A DNA stretch of 64,000 nucleotides from Photobacterium obscurum (GTDB lineage: Bacteria > Pseudomonadota > Gammaproteobacteria > Enterobacterales > Vibrionaceae), in assembly GCF_026191635.1 (NCBI RefSeq), contig NZ_JAKRRW010000020.1, positions 1 through 64,000 of the forward strand. Reading direction: 5' to 3'. Below the pieces are notes generated by a model. That model was not told the origin of the DNA. It worked only from the letters and a program-made list of their open reading frames with translations, and did not search any database. A program made the position numbers and the translations under genes. Of this stretch, positions 52,053 to 59,782 are shown in pieces (position 1 is the stretch's first letter; each line of letters begins with the position of its first letter).

Positions 52053-52703
52053 ATGAAGAGAATTGCGGTTATTTTAAGCGGCTCAGGCGTATTTGACGGA
52101 ACAGAAATCCACGAAGCCGTACTGGCACTGCATGCTATTGAGCAGCAAGGAGCAAGCTGGCATTGTTTTGCCCCCAATATCAACCAGCACCATGTTATCA
52201 ACCACATTACCGGCGAGGAAATGCCAGAAACCCGCAACGTACTGGTTGAGGCGGCGCGTATTGCCCGGGGAAAAATTGACGATATCGTGAACCTTCAGGC
52301 AGCCGACTATGATGGCTTGCTGCTACCCGGCGGATTTGGCGCCGCCAAAAACCTGTCTGACTTCGCCTTTGCTGGTGCCGGCTGTGAAATTAACCCTGAA
52401 GTAAAACGGGCCTGCCAGAAGTTCGCTAACGAAGACAAACCTGCGGCCTATCTCTGCATAGCCCCGACCTTGATCCCGGCAATCTATGGCCCCGGCGCCA
52501 AAGGAACCATCGGCTATGATCCTGACACCGCCAACGCGTTTAGCAAAATGGGGGGGGAACATATTAACTGTCCTGTGGATGACTACGTTCTGGATCAAAA
52601 GCGGCGGATCCTGACAACCCCGGCTTATATGCTGGCCAACAGCATCTCGGAAGCGGCAAGCGGTATTAACAAATTGGTCAAGGAACTGGTGAAATTGGCG
52701 TAG
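52053..52703 (+). CDS. elbB: ElbB-type class I glutamine amidotransferase-like protein
   Basis: 216 residues with a DJ-1/PfpI-type fold: MKRIAVILSGSGVFDG at the N-terminus, the LLLPGGFGAAKN loop and a nucleophile-elbow cysteine in YLCIAP. ElbB has been called an isoprenoid biosynthesis protein and has glyoxalase activity in vitro; its physiological role is unsettled. AAGGAAG precedes the ATG. It diverges from polA and converges on ryhB. Confidence 0.92.
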   Translation: MKRIAVILSGSGVFDGTEIHEAVLALHAIEQQGASWHCFAPNINQHHVINHITGEEMPETRNVLVEAARIARGKIDDIVNLQAADYDGLLLPGGFGAAKNLSDFAFAGAGCEINPEVKRACQKFANEDKPAAYLCIAPTLIPAIYGPGAKGTIGYDPDTANAFSKMGGEHINCPVDDYVLDQKRRILTTPAYMLANSISEAASGINKLVKELVKLA

Positions 52704-52723
52704 TAGCCGACAGAAGATGGGAA

Positions 52724-52905
52724 AAGAAAAAGCGGCGCGACCTGAATTAAATAAATCAATCGGGAGGCGCCGCTCAGCAGAAGTGGTATTCGTTTTCAGC
52801 CCTACACTAAAAACACAGACCGTCGCTGAAGTACACTGGAAGCAATGTGAGCAATGTCGTGCCTTCAAACAAGAGAACCTTTGGCTTTCCTCTCTCGCTG
52901 AGTGC
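52724..52905 (-). ncRNA. ryhB: RyhB iron-sparing small RNA
   Basis: The minus strand contains GCACGACATTGCTCACATTG followed by CTTCCAGT, the core of E. coli RyhB that pairs with sodB and other targets. The promoter is TTGCAT, 16 bases, TATTAT (52917-52912), so the start is near 52905. The 3' end is an intrinsic terminator with stem AGCGGCGC / GCGCCGCT (52731-52738, 52767-52774) and T-run. About 180 bases, longer than the 90-base enterobacterial RNA, as known for vibrios. Two Fur boxes cover the promoter. RyhB represses mRNAs of iron-containing proteins when iron is scarce. Confidence 0.95.
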
Positions 52906-52910
52906 AAGTT

Positions 52911-52965
52911 AATAATAACCATTCTCATTTAAGATGCAAGTACTTTATTGAGAATAATTGTCATT
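52911..52965. promoter_or_regulatory. Two Fur boxes at the ryhB promoter
   Basis: ATTGAGAATAATTGTCATT (52947-52965) matches the Fur consensus AATGANAATNATTNTCATT with one mismatch. AATAATAACCATTCTCATT (52911-52929) has two mismatches and overlaps the -10 of ryhB. Centres are 36 bases apart. The upstream box overlaps the last codons of the neighbouring GNAT gene. Confidence 0.9.
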
Positions 52966-53398
52966 TGGTTGGCAGTATCTTCACAAAATGCAACCTGAAA
53001 TCTTCAATGCCGTCTTTTTTCTCCATATGCTCAATAAGATAACCGTTACGGAGCAGCAGCCTTAACATCGCCGGAAAACGGTTACGGGACTTAACCCGCA
53101 GCTCCTCAAACCCCTGCTCAATAACCCAGCTTTCCTGTGCCTCGAGCAACGCCTGGGCCACCCCACCACGCCGCCCTTCTGGGGCCACTCCGCCCAGCCA
53201 ACTGTAAAAGCACGTCTCCGACAGACGGTAACCTATTTTTACCCCGATCAGCTGGCCACCCTGCTCTGCCACCAGGATCAGGGGCTGCTTGCCCTTCAAC
53301 CTCACTTGCAGCGCCGCTTCATCCGCCGACTTTGCAAACTCACCGATGCGTGCCAGTACCTCTGCCGCTTCTGCCATACTTGCCTGACGTATTTTCAT
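52961..53398 (-). CDS. GNAT family N-acetyltransferase
   Basis: 145 residues with a GNAT fold. The acetyl-CoA loop is APEGRRGGVAQALLEAQ, a good match to the R/Q-x-x-G-x-G/A motif A. The sequence KSRNRFPAMLRLLLRNGY follows, as in single-domain cytoplasmic acetyltransferases. Substrate unknown. The ATG at 53398 overlaps a GTG at 53401 that is equally possible. Its 3' end overlaps a Fur box of ryhB. Confidence 0.8.
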   Translation of the reverse strand: MKIRQASMAEAAEVLARIGEFAKSADEAALQVRLKGKQPLILVAEQGGQLIGVKIGYRLSETCFYSWLGGVAPEGRRGGVAQALLEAQESWVIEQGFEELRVKSRNRFPAMLRLLLRNGYLIEHMEKKDGIEDFRLHFVKILPTK

Positions 53399-53418
53399 CA
53401 CTCTGCCCCTAATAAAAA

Positions 53419-53437
53419 AGCCGGCTAACTGCCGGCT
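53419..53437 (-). terminator. Terminator after yhhQ
   Basis: Stem AGCCGGC / GCCGGCT with a five-base loop and, on the minus strand, a T-run (TTTTTTATT). It separates yhhQ from the GNAT gene on the same strand. Confidence 0.9.
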
Positions 53438-53445
53438 CTTTCAGT

Positions 53446-54123
53446 TTAAATCAGCCCTTTTTCGGGCTCAAGTTTAGGCGCAATGGTCGTCAGGCGCTTA
53501 ATCAAATAATTGAGCAACACCCCGTACATCGGCACAAACAAGCCCAGGCTAATAATCAGCTTGAAGCTGTAATCCACCAGCGCGATCTCAACCCAGTTTG
53601 CGGCCATAAACGGATCCGGACTGTTGTAAAAGGCAATGGCAAAGAAGGCAATTGTATCCAGCGCATTGCCAAAAATGGTTGAGCAACTCGGTGCGACCCA
53701 CCACTGCTTGGTCTGTCGCAGGCGGTTAAAGACCGAGACATCCATGATCTGTCCCAGCAGATAGGCCATAAAGCTGGCTATCGCAATCCGGGCCACAAAC
53801 AGATTGAATTCTCCCAGGTGCGACCACCCCTGGTACTCACCTTGATAAAACAGTACCGACAGGCCATAGGAAATGGCCAACGATGGCATCATCACCCGCA
53901 GAATGATTTTGCGTGCCATTGCCGCACCAAAGATCCGGACCGTCAGATCTGTTGCCAGGAAAATAAACGGGAAGGTGAACGCGCCCCAGGTAGTATGGAA
54001 ACCAAAAATAGTGAACGGCAATTGCACCAGATAATTACTGGAAGCAATGATCAACAAGTGGAAGACAACCAGGAACGAAAGGGCTTTGCGCTGCTGCGCG
54101 AGAGAAAATTGAGATACAGTCAT
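53446..54123 (-). CDS. yhhQ: Queuosine precursor transporter YhhQ
   Basis: 225 residues, about six membrane helices. A member of the VUT/COG1738 family that imports preQ0/preQ1 for synthesis of queuosine in tRNA anticodons. Family features are the DLTVRIFG segment and the GNALDTIAFF segment. The leader carries a preQ1-I-like pseudoknot over the ribosome binding site, which supports the substrate. The ribosome binding site AAAAAGG is seven bases before the ATG. Confidence 0.92.
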   Translation of the reverse strand: MTVSQFSLAQQRKALSFLVVFHLLIIASSNYLVQLPFTIFGFHTTWGAFTFPFIFLATDLTVRIFGAAMARKIILRVMMPSLAISYGLSVLFYQGEYQGWSHLGEFNLFVARIAIASFMAYLLGQIMDVSVFNRLRQTKQWWVAPSCSTIFGNALDTIAFFAIAFYNSPDPFMAANWVEIALVDYSFKLIISLGLFVPMYGVLLNYLIKRLTTIAPKLEPEKGLI

Positions 54124-54130
54124 TATCAGA

Positions 54131-54161
54131 CCTTTTTGTCATTGGGGGAGAGGGAACCCAA
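54131..54161 (-). promoter_or_regulatory. preQ1-I riboswitch (type III-like) in the yhhQ leader
   Basis: The minus strand reads TTGGG, a ten-base loop TTCCCTCTCC, CCCAA, then the tail TGACAAAAAGG. The stem and ten-base loop match the preQ1-I aptamer layout, and the A-rich tail ends in AGG that can pair with loop CCT to close an H-type pseudoknot. That pairing hides the yhhQ ribosome binding site, so preQ1 would switch translation off. A TATAAT promoter about 60 bases upstream starts a short leader with a CCAGG / CCTGG hairpin before the aptamer. Confidence 0.78.
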
Positions 54162-54293
54162 AACACTACCGCCAGGCTCTCATACCTGGCCGCAGCAACC
54201 GAAGCGGTGATTATACATTAACCACTTTGGTTGCCTAGCCAGAAAAGAGGTCCCCAAAGAGACGCAAACGATTACTGTCTGACCAAGCCAATT

Positions 54294-54632
54294 TTACGAC
54301 TGGCGATAGCCCAGCAACGAAGCCACAAACTGCAGTGTTTCCCTATCATCAGGCGATAACCACTCCAGCCATAGGGCACCGGCATAGTGCTCTCCCTTGA
54401 GCATCAACCGGCAGCCTTCGAAATCAATCAGCCAGACATGCAGATCGGCATTAAGCTCACGCTCGATCACGCTGGCATCAATTTGCTGCAGCAGCTGTGC
54501 AGCCACCTCGGAGAAGTTGTCAAAATCAAACTCGGGACCGCTGATCAATAGCAAACCCTGTTCCAAATCCAATTCTCGGCACACAAACGTCAGTATGGTA
54601 TTCGAGGGTGATTTCGGGGTCGAAGAGGACAT
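54294..54632 (-). CDS. DUF3630-like small acidic protein
   Basis: 112 residues, acidic, mixed alpha/beta pattern, no signal or membrane segment. The length and the WLEWLSPDDRETLQFVASLL ending resemble the DUF3630 proteins found near recQ in vibrios; this is recall, not alignment. Function unknown. AAGGAATAATC precedes the ATG. It lies between yhhQ and recQ on the same strand, but gaps of about 170 and 300 bases argue against a single operon. Confidence 0.65.
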   Translation of the reverse strand: MSSSTPKSPSNTILTFVCRELDLEQGLLLISGPEFDFDNFSEVAAQLLQQIDASVIERELNADLHVWLIDFEGCRLMLKGEHYAGALWLEWLSPDDRETLQFVASLLGYRQS

Positions 54633-54903
54633 TGATTATTCCTTTTTATCCATGGCAAACGCAGTAACATGTCGTCACCGCGACTTTCCTGTAACCAAGT
54701 GTTTCTATGCGTATCAAGCAATAAAGGAGCTATAGCCAGCTGCATTCGTTCATGTTTTTATAGCTTCGTTGCCTGGTTACACGAAAAACGCATCCCGTCG
54801 TTTCCGTTTTGCCGGGCAGCAGGTGAAATTAACATTCTCACCAAATACGCAAGCTGTTTTGTAGCGAACAGAACATACCCTGTTATGTTTCTTAAACGCA
54901 TTT

Positions 54904-54934
54904 ATACCGGACTCGGACAGTCCGGTATTTTTTT
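54904..54934 (+). terminator. Plus-strand terminator at the 3' end of recQ
   Basis: A 10-bp stem (ATACCGGACT / AGTCCGGTAT) with a five-base loop, followed on the plus strand by seven T residues that overlap the recQ stop codon. In the recQ direction the hairpin is followed by AAATGCG, so it suits a plus-strand transcript better, yet no plus-strand gene precedes it. A possible promoter (TTGTAG, 16 bases, TGTTAT at 54881) would give only a 40-base RNA. Otherwise I see nothing definite in 54633-54903. Confidence 0.65.
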
Positions 54935-56780
54935 ATCTTTCATCGACCCCAGCCATCAGGTGATCTTCGATCACGTTCAAGAACGCATTGCCGTATTTCT
55001 CCAGCTTACGGTGGCCAACCCCGTTCACAGCCAGCATTTCACCGGCCGAGGTCGGCAGCATTTCTGCCATCTCCATCAGGCTGGCATCATTGAAAACCAC
55101 ATACGGCGGCAAGTCTTCCTCGTCGGCAATCGCCTTGCGCAGCTTACGCAGCTTGGCAAAGAGCTTCTTGTCGTAATGACGATTGGCCAGCTTGTCGCTT
55201 TTTGCGCTGCGAGCCGCAATATCAAGCCGTGGCACGGCCAGTTCCAGCTCGACTTCGGCCCGCAGCACGCCTCTGGCTTTTTCGGTCAGCTGCAGCGTCG
55301 AGCTACGGACAATACTCTGAACGAGAAAGCCACGGTGTACGAGCTGGCGCAAGATACTGACCCAAAACTCATGGCTGTGCTCGCGGCCGATCCCATAAGT
55401 ACTGAGCTTGTCATGACCATGTTCGCGAATACGCTGGTTCTGCATCCCGCGCATCACATCAACCACATGGTTGATACCAAAACTCTGGTTCACCCGGTAG
55501 ACACAAGACAGTGCTTTCTGGGCCACCTCGACAGCAGCAAAACGCTTCGGCGGATCAAGGCAAATATCGCAGTTGCCACATGGCTCCTCGCGGTATTCAC
55601 CAAAGTAGTTCAACAGTACCTGCCGGCGGCAGGTCTGGGCTTCGGCAAACGCCCCCATTGCATTGAGTTTATGGCTCTCAACCTGTTTTTGCGGCCCATC
55701 TTCCTTCTCATCAAGGCAGCGGCGCAGCCAGGCCAGATCCGAGGGGTCATAGAACATCACGGCCTCCGCAGGTAAGCCGTCACGACCAGCCCGGCCGGTT
55801 TCCTGATAATAGGACTCGATATTACGTGGAATATCGTAATGTACGACGAAACGGACATTGGGCTTATTGATCCCCATGCCGAAAGCCACTGTCGCCACGA
55901 CAATATGGATGTCGTCACGCTGAAAGCCTTCCTGTACCTGTGCCCGGTCATAATGGTCAAGCCCGGCATGATAGGCGGCTGCCCGGATCCCGCTCTCACA
56001 CAGCTTCTCGGTAATTTGCTCAACCCGTTTTCGGCTATTGCAATAGACAATCCCGCACTGGCCCCGTACTCCGCTCAGGTAACGGGTCAGCTGCGACATC
56101 GGCTTGTATTTTTCCTGCAGGGTATAACGTATATTCGGTCGGTCGAAACTGCCAAGATAGGTATGCGGTTCCACCAGGCTCAAGCGGGACACGATATCAT
56201 TACGGGTGGTCTCATCAGCCGTGGCAGTCAGTGCCATGATCGGCAGCTGGTCAAAATGTTGCTTCAGCGCTCCCAACGCAGCATATTCAGGCCGGAAGTC
56301 ATGTCCCCACTGGGAAATACAGTGCGCCTCGTCAACGGCGACCAGACTGAGCGGCATATCCGAAAGACGCTCGAGAAAGTCCCGGGTCAGCACACGCTCC
56401 GGTGAAACATACACCAGCTTGACCTCGCCGCCCTGCATCGCCCGGAATGTCTCCTGCATTTCATCACGGCTCATCGTCGAGTTGAGATAGGCGGCAGACA
56501 CACCGTTGGCATTGAGCTGATCGACCTGATCTTTCATTAATGAAATCAGGGGAGAAATCACGAGCGTCAATCCTTCGCGCATCAGCGCCGGGATCTGGTA
56601 GCAGAGCGACTTTCCCCCGCCGGTCGGCATGATCACCAGGCAGTCCTGCCCTTGTACGACGGCTTCAATCACCTGCTGCTGGCCGGTTCGGAACGTCTGG
56701 TAACCAAACACATCCTGTAAGATCTGCTCACTGGCGAAGAGAGTAGTTGGCTGACAAACCGCGGCGCTGCTAGATGACAT
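54933..56780 (-). CDS. recQ: ATP-dependent DNA helicase RecQ
   Basis: 3'-5' helicase of the RecF pathway and replication-fork repair; 615 residues. It shows Walker A PTGGGKSLCYQ, the DEAH box followed by the RecQ aromatic-rich loop (CISQWGHDFRPEY), motif VI QETGRAGRDG, the four zinc cysteines (CRRQ ... CGNCDIC), a winged helix and a C-terminal HRDC domain. Divergent from rarD. Confidence 0.97.
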   Translation of the reverse strand: MSSSSAAVCQPTTLFASEQILQDVFGYQTFRTGQQQVIEAVVQGQDCLVIMPTGGGKSLCYQIPALMREGLTLVISPLISLMKDQVDQLNANGVSAAYLNSTMSRDEMQETFRAMQGGEVKLVYVSPERVLTRDFLERLSDMPLSLVAVDEAHCISQWGHDFRPEYAALGALKQHFDQLPIMALTATADETTRNDIVSRLSLVEPHTYLGSFDRPNIRYTLQEKYKPMSQLTRYLSGVRGQCGIVYCNSRKRVEQITEKLCESGIRAAAYHAGLDHYDRAQVQEGFQRDDIHIVVATVAFGMGINKPNVRFVVHYDIPRNIESYYQETGRAGRDGLPAEAVMFYDPSDLAWLRRCLDEKEDGPQKQVESHKLNAMGAFAEAQTCRRQVLLNYFGEYREEPCGNCDICLDPPKRFAAVEVAQKALSCVYRVNQSFGINHVVDVMRGMQNQRIREHGHDKLSTYGIGREHSHEFWVSILRQLVHRGFLVQSIVRSSTLQLTEKARGVLRAEVELELAVPRLDIAARSAKSDKLANRHYDKKLFAKLRKLRKAIADEEDLPPYVVFNDASLMEMAEMLPTSAGEMLAVNGVGHRKLEKYGNAFLNVIEDHLMAGVDER

Positions 56781-57078
56781 AAATCGACTCTTTAATTGAC
56801 GAGCTGGCTATTCTATACCAATCAGATCGCCGATGTGAACGGTACGTGCCGTTCGCTACCCGCCAGACGGTCGTGATCCGATTAACTGGAAAGTGACTCT
56901 CAGATCGCCTCCAGGCGTTTTCACTCTTCCCTCACACTTCGTTATGACTGATGGCCCGTGTTCATTCATAAAAGTTCCGGATGACATCCATCTTGAACAC
57001 GTTTTATACTGCTTGCGCATACTTTTTTAGAAAATCCATTTAATAATATTAAATTTTATAAAATAACCCTAGAGATCT

Positions 57079-57990
57079 ATGGACGAACAAGCCAAACAAA
57101 CCCAGCGAGGGGTCTTACTTGCCCTTGCTGCCTATACGATGTGGGGGATTGCCCCTATTTACTTTAAATCCCTGCAGCACGTCAGCCCGCTGGAAATTCT
57201 CAGCCACCGGGTGATCTGGTCGTTTTTCTTCCTCGCCGGCCTGATCATTATCGGCAAGGGCTGGGGTAAAATCCGGGCCGTGCTGGGCAAACCCAAGACG
57301 CTGCTGATACTGGTTGCCACCGCCTTTCTCGTAGGTGGTAACTGGCTCATTTTCATTTGGGCTGTCAACAACAACTTCATGCTCGATGCCAGCCTGGGTT
57401 ATTACATCAACCCGTTGTTCAATGTTGTACTAGGCATGTTATTCCTGGGAGAGCGCCTACGTCCGCTCCAGTGGCTGGCCGTGGTACTGGCAGCCTGCGG
57501 CGTGGCTGTCCAGCTGTTCCAGTTCGGCTCCCTGCCCTGGATCGCCCTCGCACTGGCTACCAGCTTCGGCCTCTACGGGCTACTGCGAAAAAAGGTCAAC
57601 TTGGATGCCGAAACCGGCCTGTTCATGGAAACCTGTGTCTTGTTTCCCCTGGCCTTGGTTTACGTGCTTTTTGTCGCCGACAGCCCTACCGCCGACTGGC
57701 GTGCCAACCCGATGAATACCAACCTGCTGCTGATGGCTGCCGGGATTGTGACAACCTTGCCGTTGCTCTGTTTTACCGGCGCAGCAACCAAGCTTAAACT
57801 GTCGACACTGGGGTTCTTCCAATACATCGGTCCAAGCCTGATGTTCCTACTGGCAATCACGGTATATAACGAAAGCTTTACCCTGGACAAGGGCTACACA
57901 TTTGCCTTCATCTGGGGAGCACTGCTGCTGTTTAGCTTCGACGGCATCAAAGGCCACCGTAAAGCAAGGCAACACGCCCGCGCCAGCTAG
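57079..57990 (+). CDS. rarD: EamA family transporter RarD
   Basis: 303 residues with ten predicted membrane helices. It shows RarD signatures such as YTMWGIAPIYFKSL, ILSHRVIWSF and the late NESFTLDKGYTFAFIW. Named for chloramphenicol-resistance homology; the natural substrate is unknown. The 298 bases between it and recQ hold a nested dyad GTGTTCA ... TGAACAC (around 56959-57001) and an A/T-rich promoter region. Confidence 0.93.
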   Translation: MDEQAKQTQRGVLLALAAYTMWGIAPIYFKSLQHVSPLEILSHRVIWSFFFLAGLIIIGKGWGKIRAVLGKPKTLLILVATAFLVGGNWLIFIWAVNNNFMLDASLGYYINPLFNVVLGMLFLGERLRPLQWLAVVLAACGVAVQLFQFGSLPWIALALATSFGLYGLLRKKVNLDAETGLFMETCVLFPLALVYVLFVADSPTADWRANPMNTNLLLMAAGIVTTLPLLCFTGAATKLKLSTLGFFQYIGPSLMFLLAITVYNESFTLDKGYTFAFIWGALLLFSFDGIKGHRKARQHARAS

Positions 57991-58113
57991 AACTCGTTGG
58001 CGGCTTGTCACTTTTTTACAAGCCGCCAGCCATCGTTTATGTTCTACTGATGGCCTCGCTTGAATTGACCAACGCTGTGTGCCAACTGCACCAGATCTAT
58101 CATGGGGATCAGG

Positions 58114-58908
58114 ATGAATACAGTCAGCCACCGCAAATCCTGTATTGATGACATCAGCCTGATTGATGCCCACTACCAGAACTTTGCCTTCAAGCGCCAC
58201 TATCACCTGGACTACCACCTTGGTTTGATCACCGCCGGGCAACAGCAATACTATTTCAACGGAGCCAGCCATCAGGCGGGGGCCGGCCAGCTGGTGATCA
58301 TGCCCCCCGGTGAAATTCACGACGGTCAGCCAGAGCAGCAACAAGGCTACAAGGTGAAGGTATTCAGCATCACCCCAGACTGGCTCGATCATCAGGCCTG
58401 CGAGCTGTCAGGCAATTGTCAGGTATACTTCCCTCAGCATAATGTGACTGACAGCCAGCTGTTTTGTCAGCTCAGTCAGCTCCATACCCAGCTAAGCGAT
58501 CCCCATTTCCCACAGCTGGCCAAAGACTGTATGCCAATAGAGTACTTTTCCCAGTTCATCAGCCGCTATAGCCAAATCCGTCCCCAACACGTGGTACCTC
58601 TCGGCAGCAAAGATCTGCTTCAGCTGCGGGACTACCTGATGGCCAACCTAGATCAGAAAATTAGCCTCGATAACCTCGCGGCCCTGTGCGAACTCAGCCC
58701 GTCCCAGCTATTACGCCAGTTCAAGAAAGCAACCGGCATGACCCCCTATGCCTGGCTGGCCCGGCTACGGCTGGAACATGCCATGGCCTTGCTCAAGGCC
58801 GGATACAGCTGTACGGATGTCGCCTACCACGTCGGCTTTTACGATCAGGCCCATTTCACCCGTACTTTCAGGCTGACCTTCGGGGTGGCACCATCGGAAA
58901 TTAAATAG
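58114..58908 (+). CDS. AraC family transcriptional regulator
   Basis: 264 residues. The N-terminal cupin-type ligand domain has HYHLDYHLGLITAG and the MPPGEIHDG motif. The C-terminal pair of helix-turn-helices includes LDNLAALCELSPSQLLRQFKKATG and the signature GFYDQAHFTRTFRLTFG, resembling regulators that control an adjacent LysE exporter. I start at the ATG at 58114, six bases after GGGG; an ATG 12 bases earlier lacks a ribosome binding site. The next gene on the same strand is the LysE-type exporter, its probable target. Confidence 0.9.
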   Translation: MNTVSHRKSCIDDISLIDAHYQNFAFKRHYHLDYHLGLITAGQQQYYFNGASHQAGAGQLVIMPPGEIHDGQPEQQQGYKVKVFSITPDWLDHQACELSGNCQVYFPQHNVTDSQLFCQLSQLHTQLSDPHFPQLAKDCMPIEYFSQFISRYSQIRPQHVVPLGSKDLLQLRDYLMANLDQKISLDNLAALCELSPSQLLRQFKKATGMTPYAWLARLRLEHAMALLKAGYSCTDVAYHVGFYDQAHFTRTFRLTFGVAPSEIK

Positions 58909-58995
58909 CAGCGACTATTAATTTTTTACAAGCGCTTCCGCTCTGGCTAGGGCATGCTGGCACACGTTGTTCTCCAACCAGATGAAAAGCAAGAA

Positions 58996-59664
58996 ATGAA
59001 CGAAATAACGCCCCTTCTCACCTTACTGACCGTCCATGTGATCGCCCTGATGAGCCCGGGACCGGACTTTGCCCTGGTAGTTCAAAATGCCGGGCGCCAC
59101 GGACGCCAGACCGGGATCACCATCGCGCTGGGATTATCCCTGGGGATCCTGCTGCACTCTATTCTTAGCCTGACCGGTGCCAGTCTGTTGATCCACCAGC
59201 AACCAACTCTGTTTGCGCTATTACAGGCCGTCGGTGGCGGTTACCTGCTCTGGCTGGGGATCGGAGCCGTCAAAAGCGTGCTGCGGCCACTGTGGAATAA
59301 ATCCGACCAGCCTTCGTCCGGTGTGGCCACTATTACCAACACTGGCCGCCAGCCGTTGCTCGATAACCGCAAGCAAGCACTGGCAAGAGGGTTTACCACC
59401 AATATTCTCAACCCCAAAGCCCTGGTCTTTTTCCTCAGCTTGCTGTCTACCCTAGTGCCCGCCAGTATGTCCATCACCGGCAAAGTCACTGCGATCGGCC
59501 TGCTCTGGCTCACGTCTTTCCTGTGGTTTGCGATGCTGGCCTGGCTCCTGACCGGACAGCGGCTCCAGCAGAAGCTACAGCAGTGGACACCGTATATCGA
59601 CGCCATGTGCGGCCTGCTGTTTGTCAGTATCGGCAGTATGATATTGCTCAATCTGGTGCTTTAG
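58996..59664 (+). CDS. LysE/RhtB family exporter
   Basis: 222 residues with about six membrane helices. The family signature MSPGPDFALVVQNAGRHGRQTG is at the end of the first helix, and the loop TNILNPKALVFFLSLL is typical of RhtB-type amino-acid exporters. Substrate unknown, probably an amino acid. It begins 87 bases after the AraC gene; the ATG at 58996 gives the normal N-terminus. Confidence 0.9.
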   Translation: MNEITPLLTLLTVHVIALMSPGPDFALVVQNAGRHGRQTGITIALGLSLGILLHSILSLTGASLLIHQQPTLFALLQAVGGGYLLWLGIGAVKSVLRPLWNKSDQPSSGVATITNTGRQPLLDNRKQALARGFTTNILNPKALVFFLSLLSTLVPASMSITGKVTAIGLLWLTSFLWFAMLAWLLTGQRLQQKLQQWTPYIDAMCGLLFVSIGSMILLNLVL

Positions 59665-59782
59665 CTCTGCGTCGGCAAGCAATAAATTGTTGATTGCGAG
59701 CACAAAAAACGTGCAATAATTCGACAGTTCGCCGTTCCGCTCTTACGCTATTCGAGCCCCGTATGCGAAAAAGGAACGAGCT

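Noticed and set aside
52717..52932. Plus-strand 71-codon frame after elbB
   Set aside because: It is antisense to RyhB and matches no family; the RNA core is unmistakable.
54669..55775. Plus-strand open frame of 368 codons opposite the 3' half of recQ
   Set aside because: Antisense shadow of recQ: the recQ zinc, winged-helix and HRDC regions are all clear on the minus strand.
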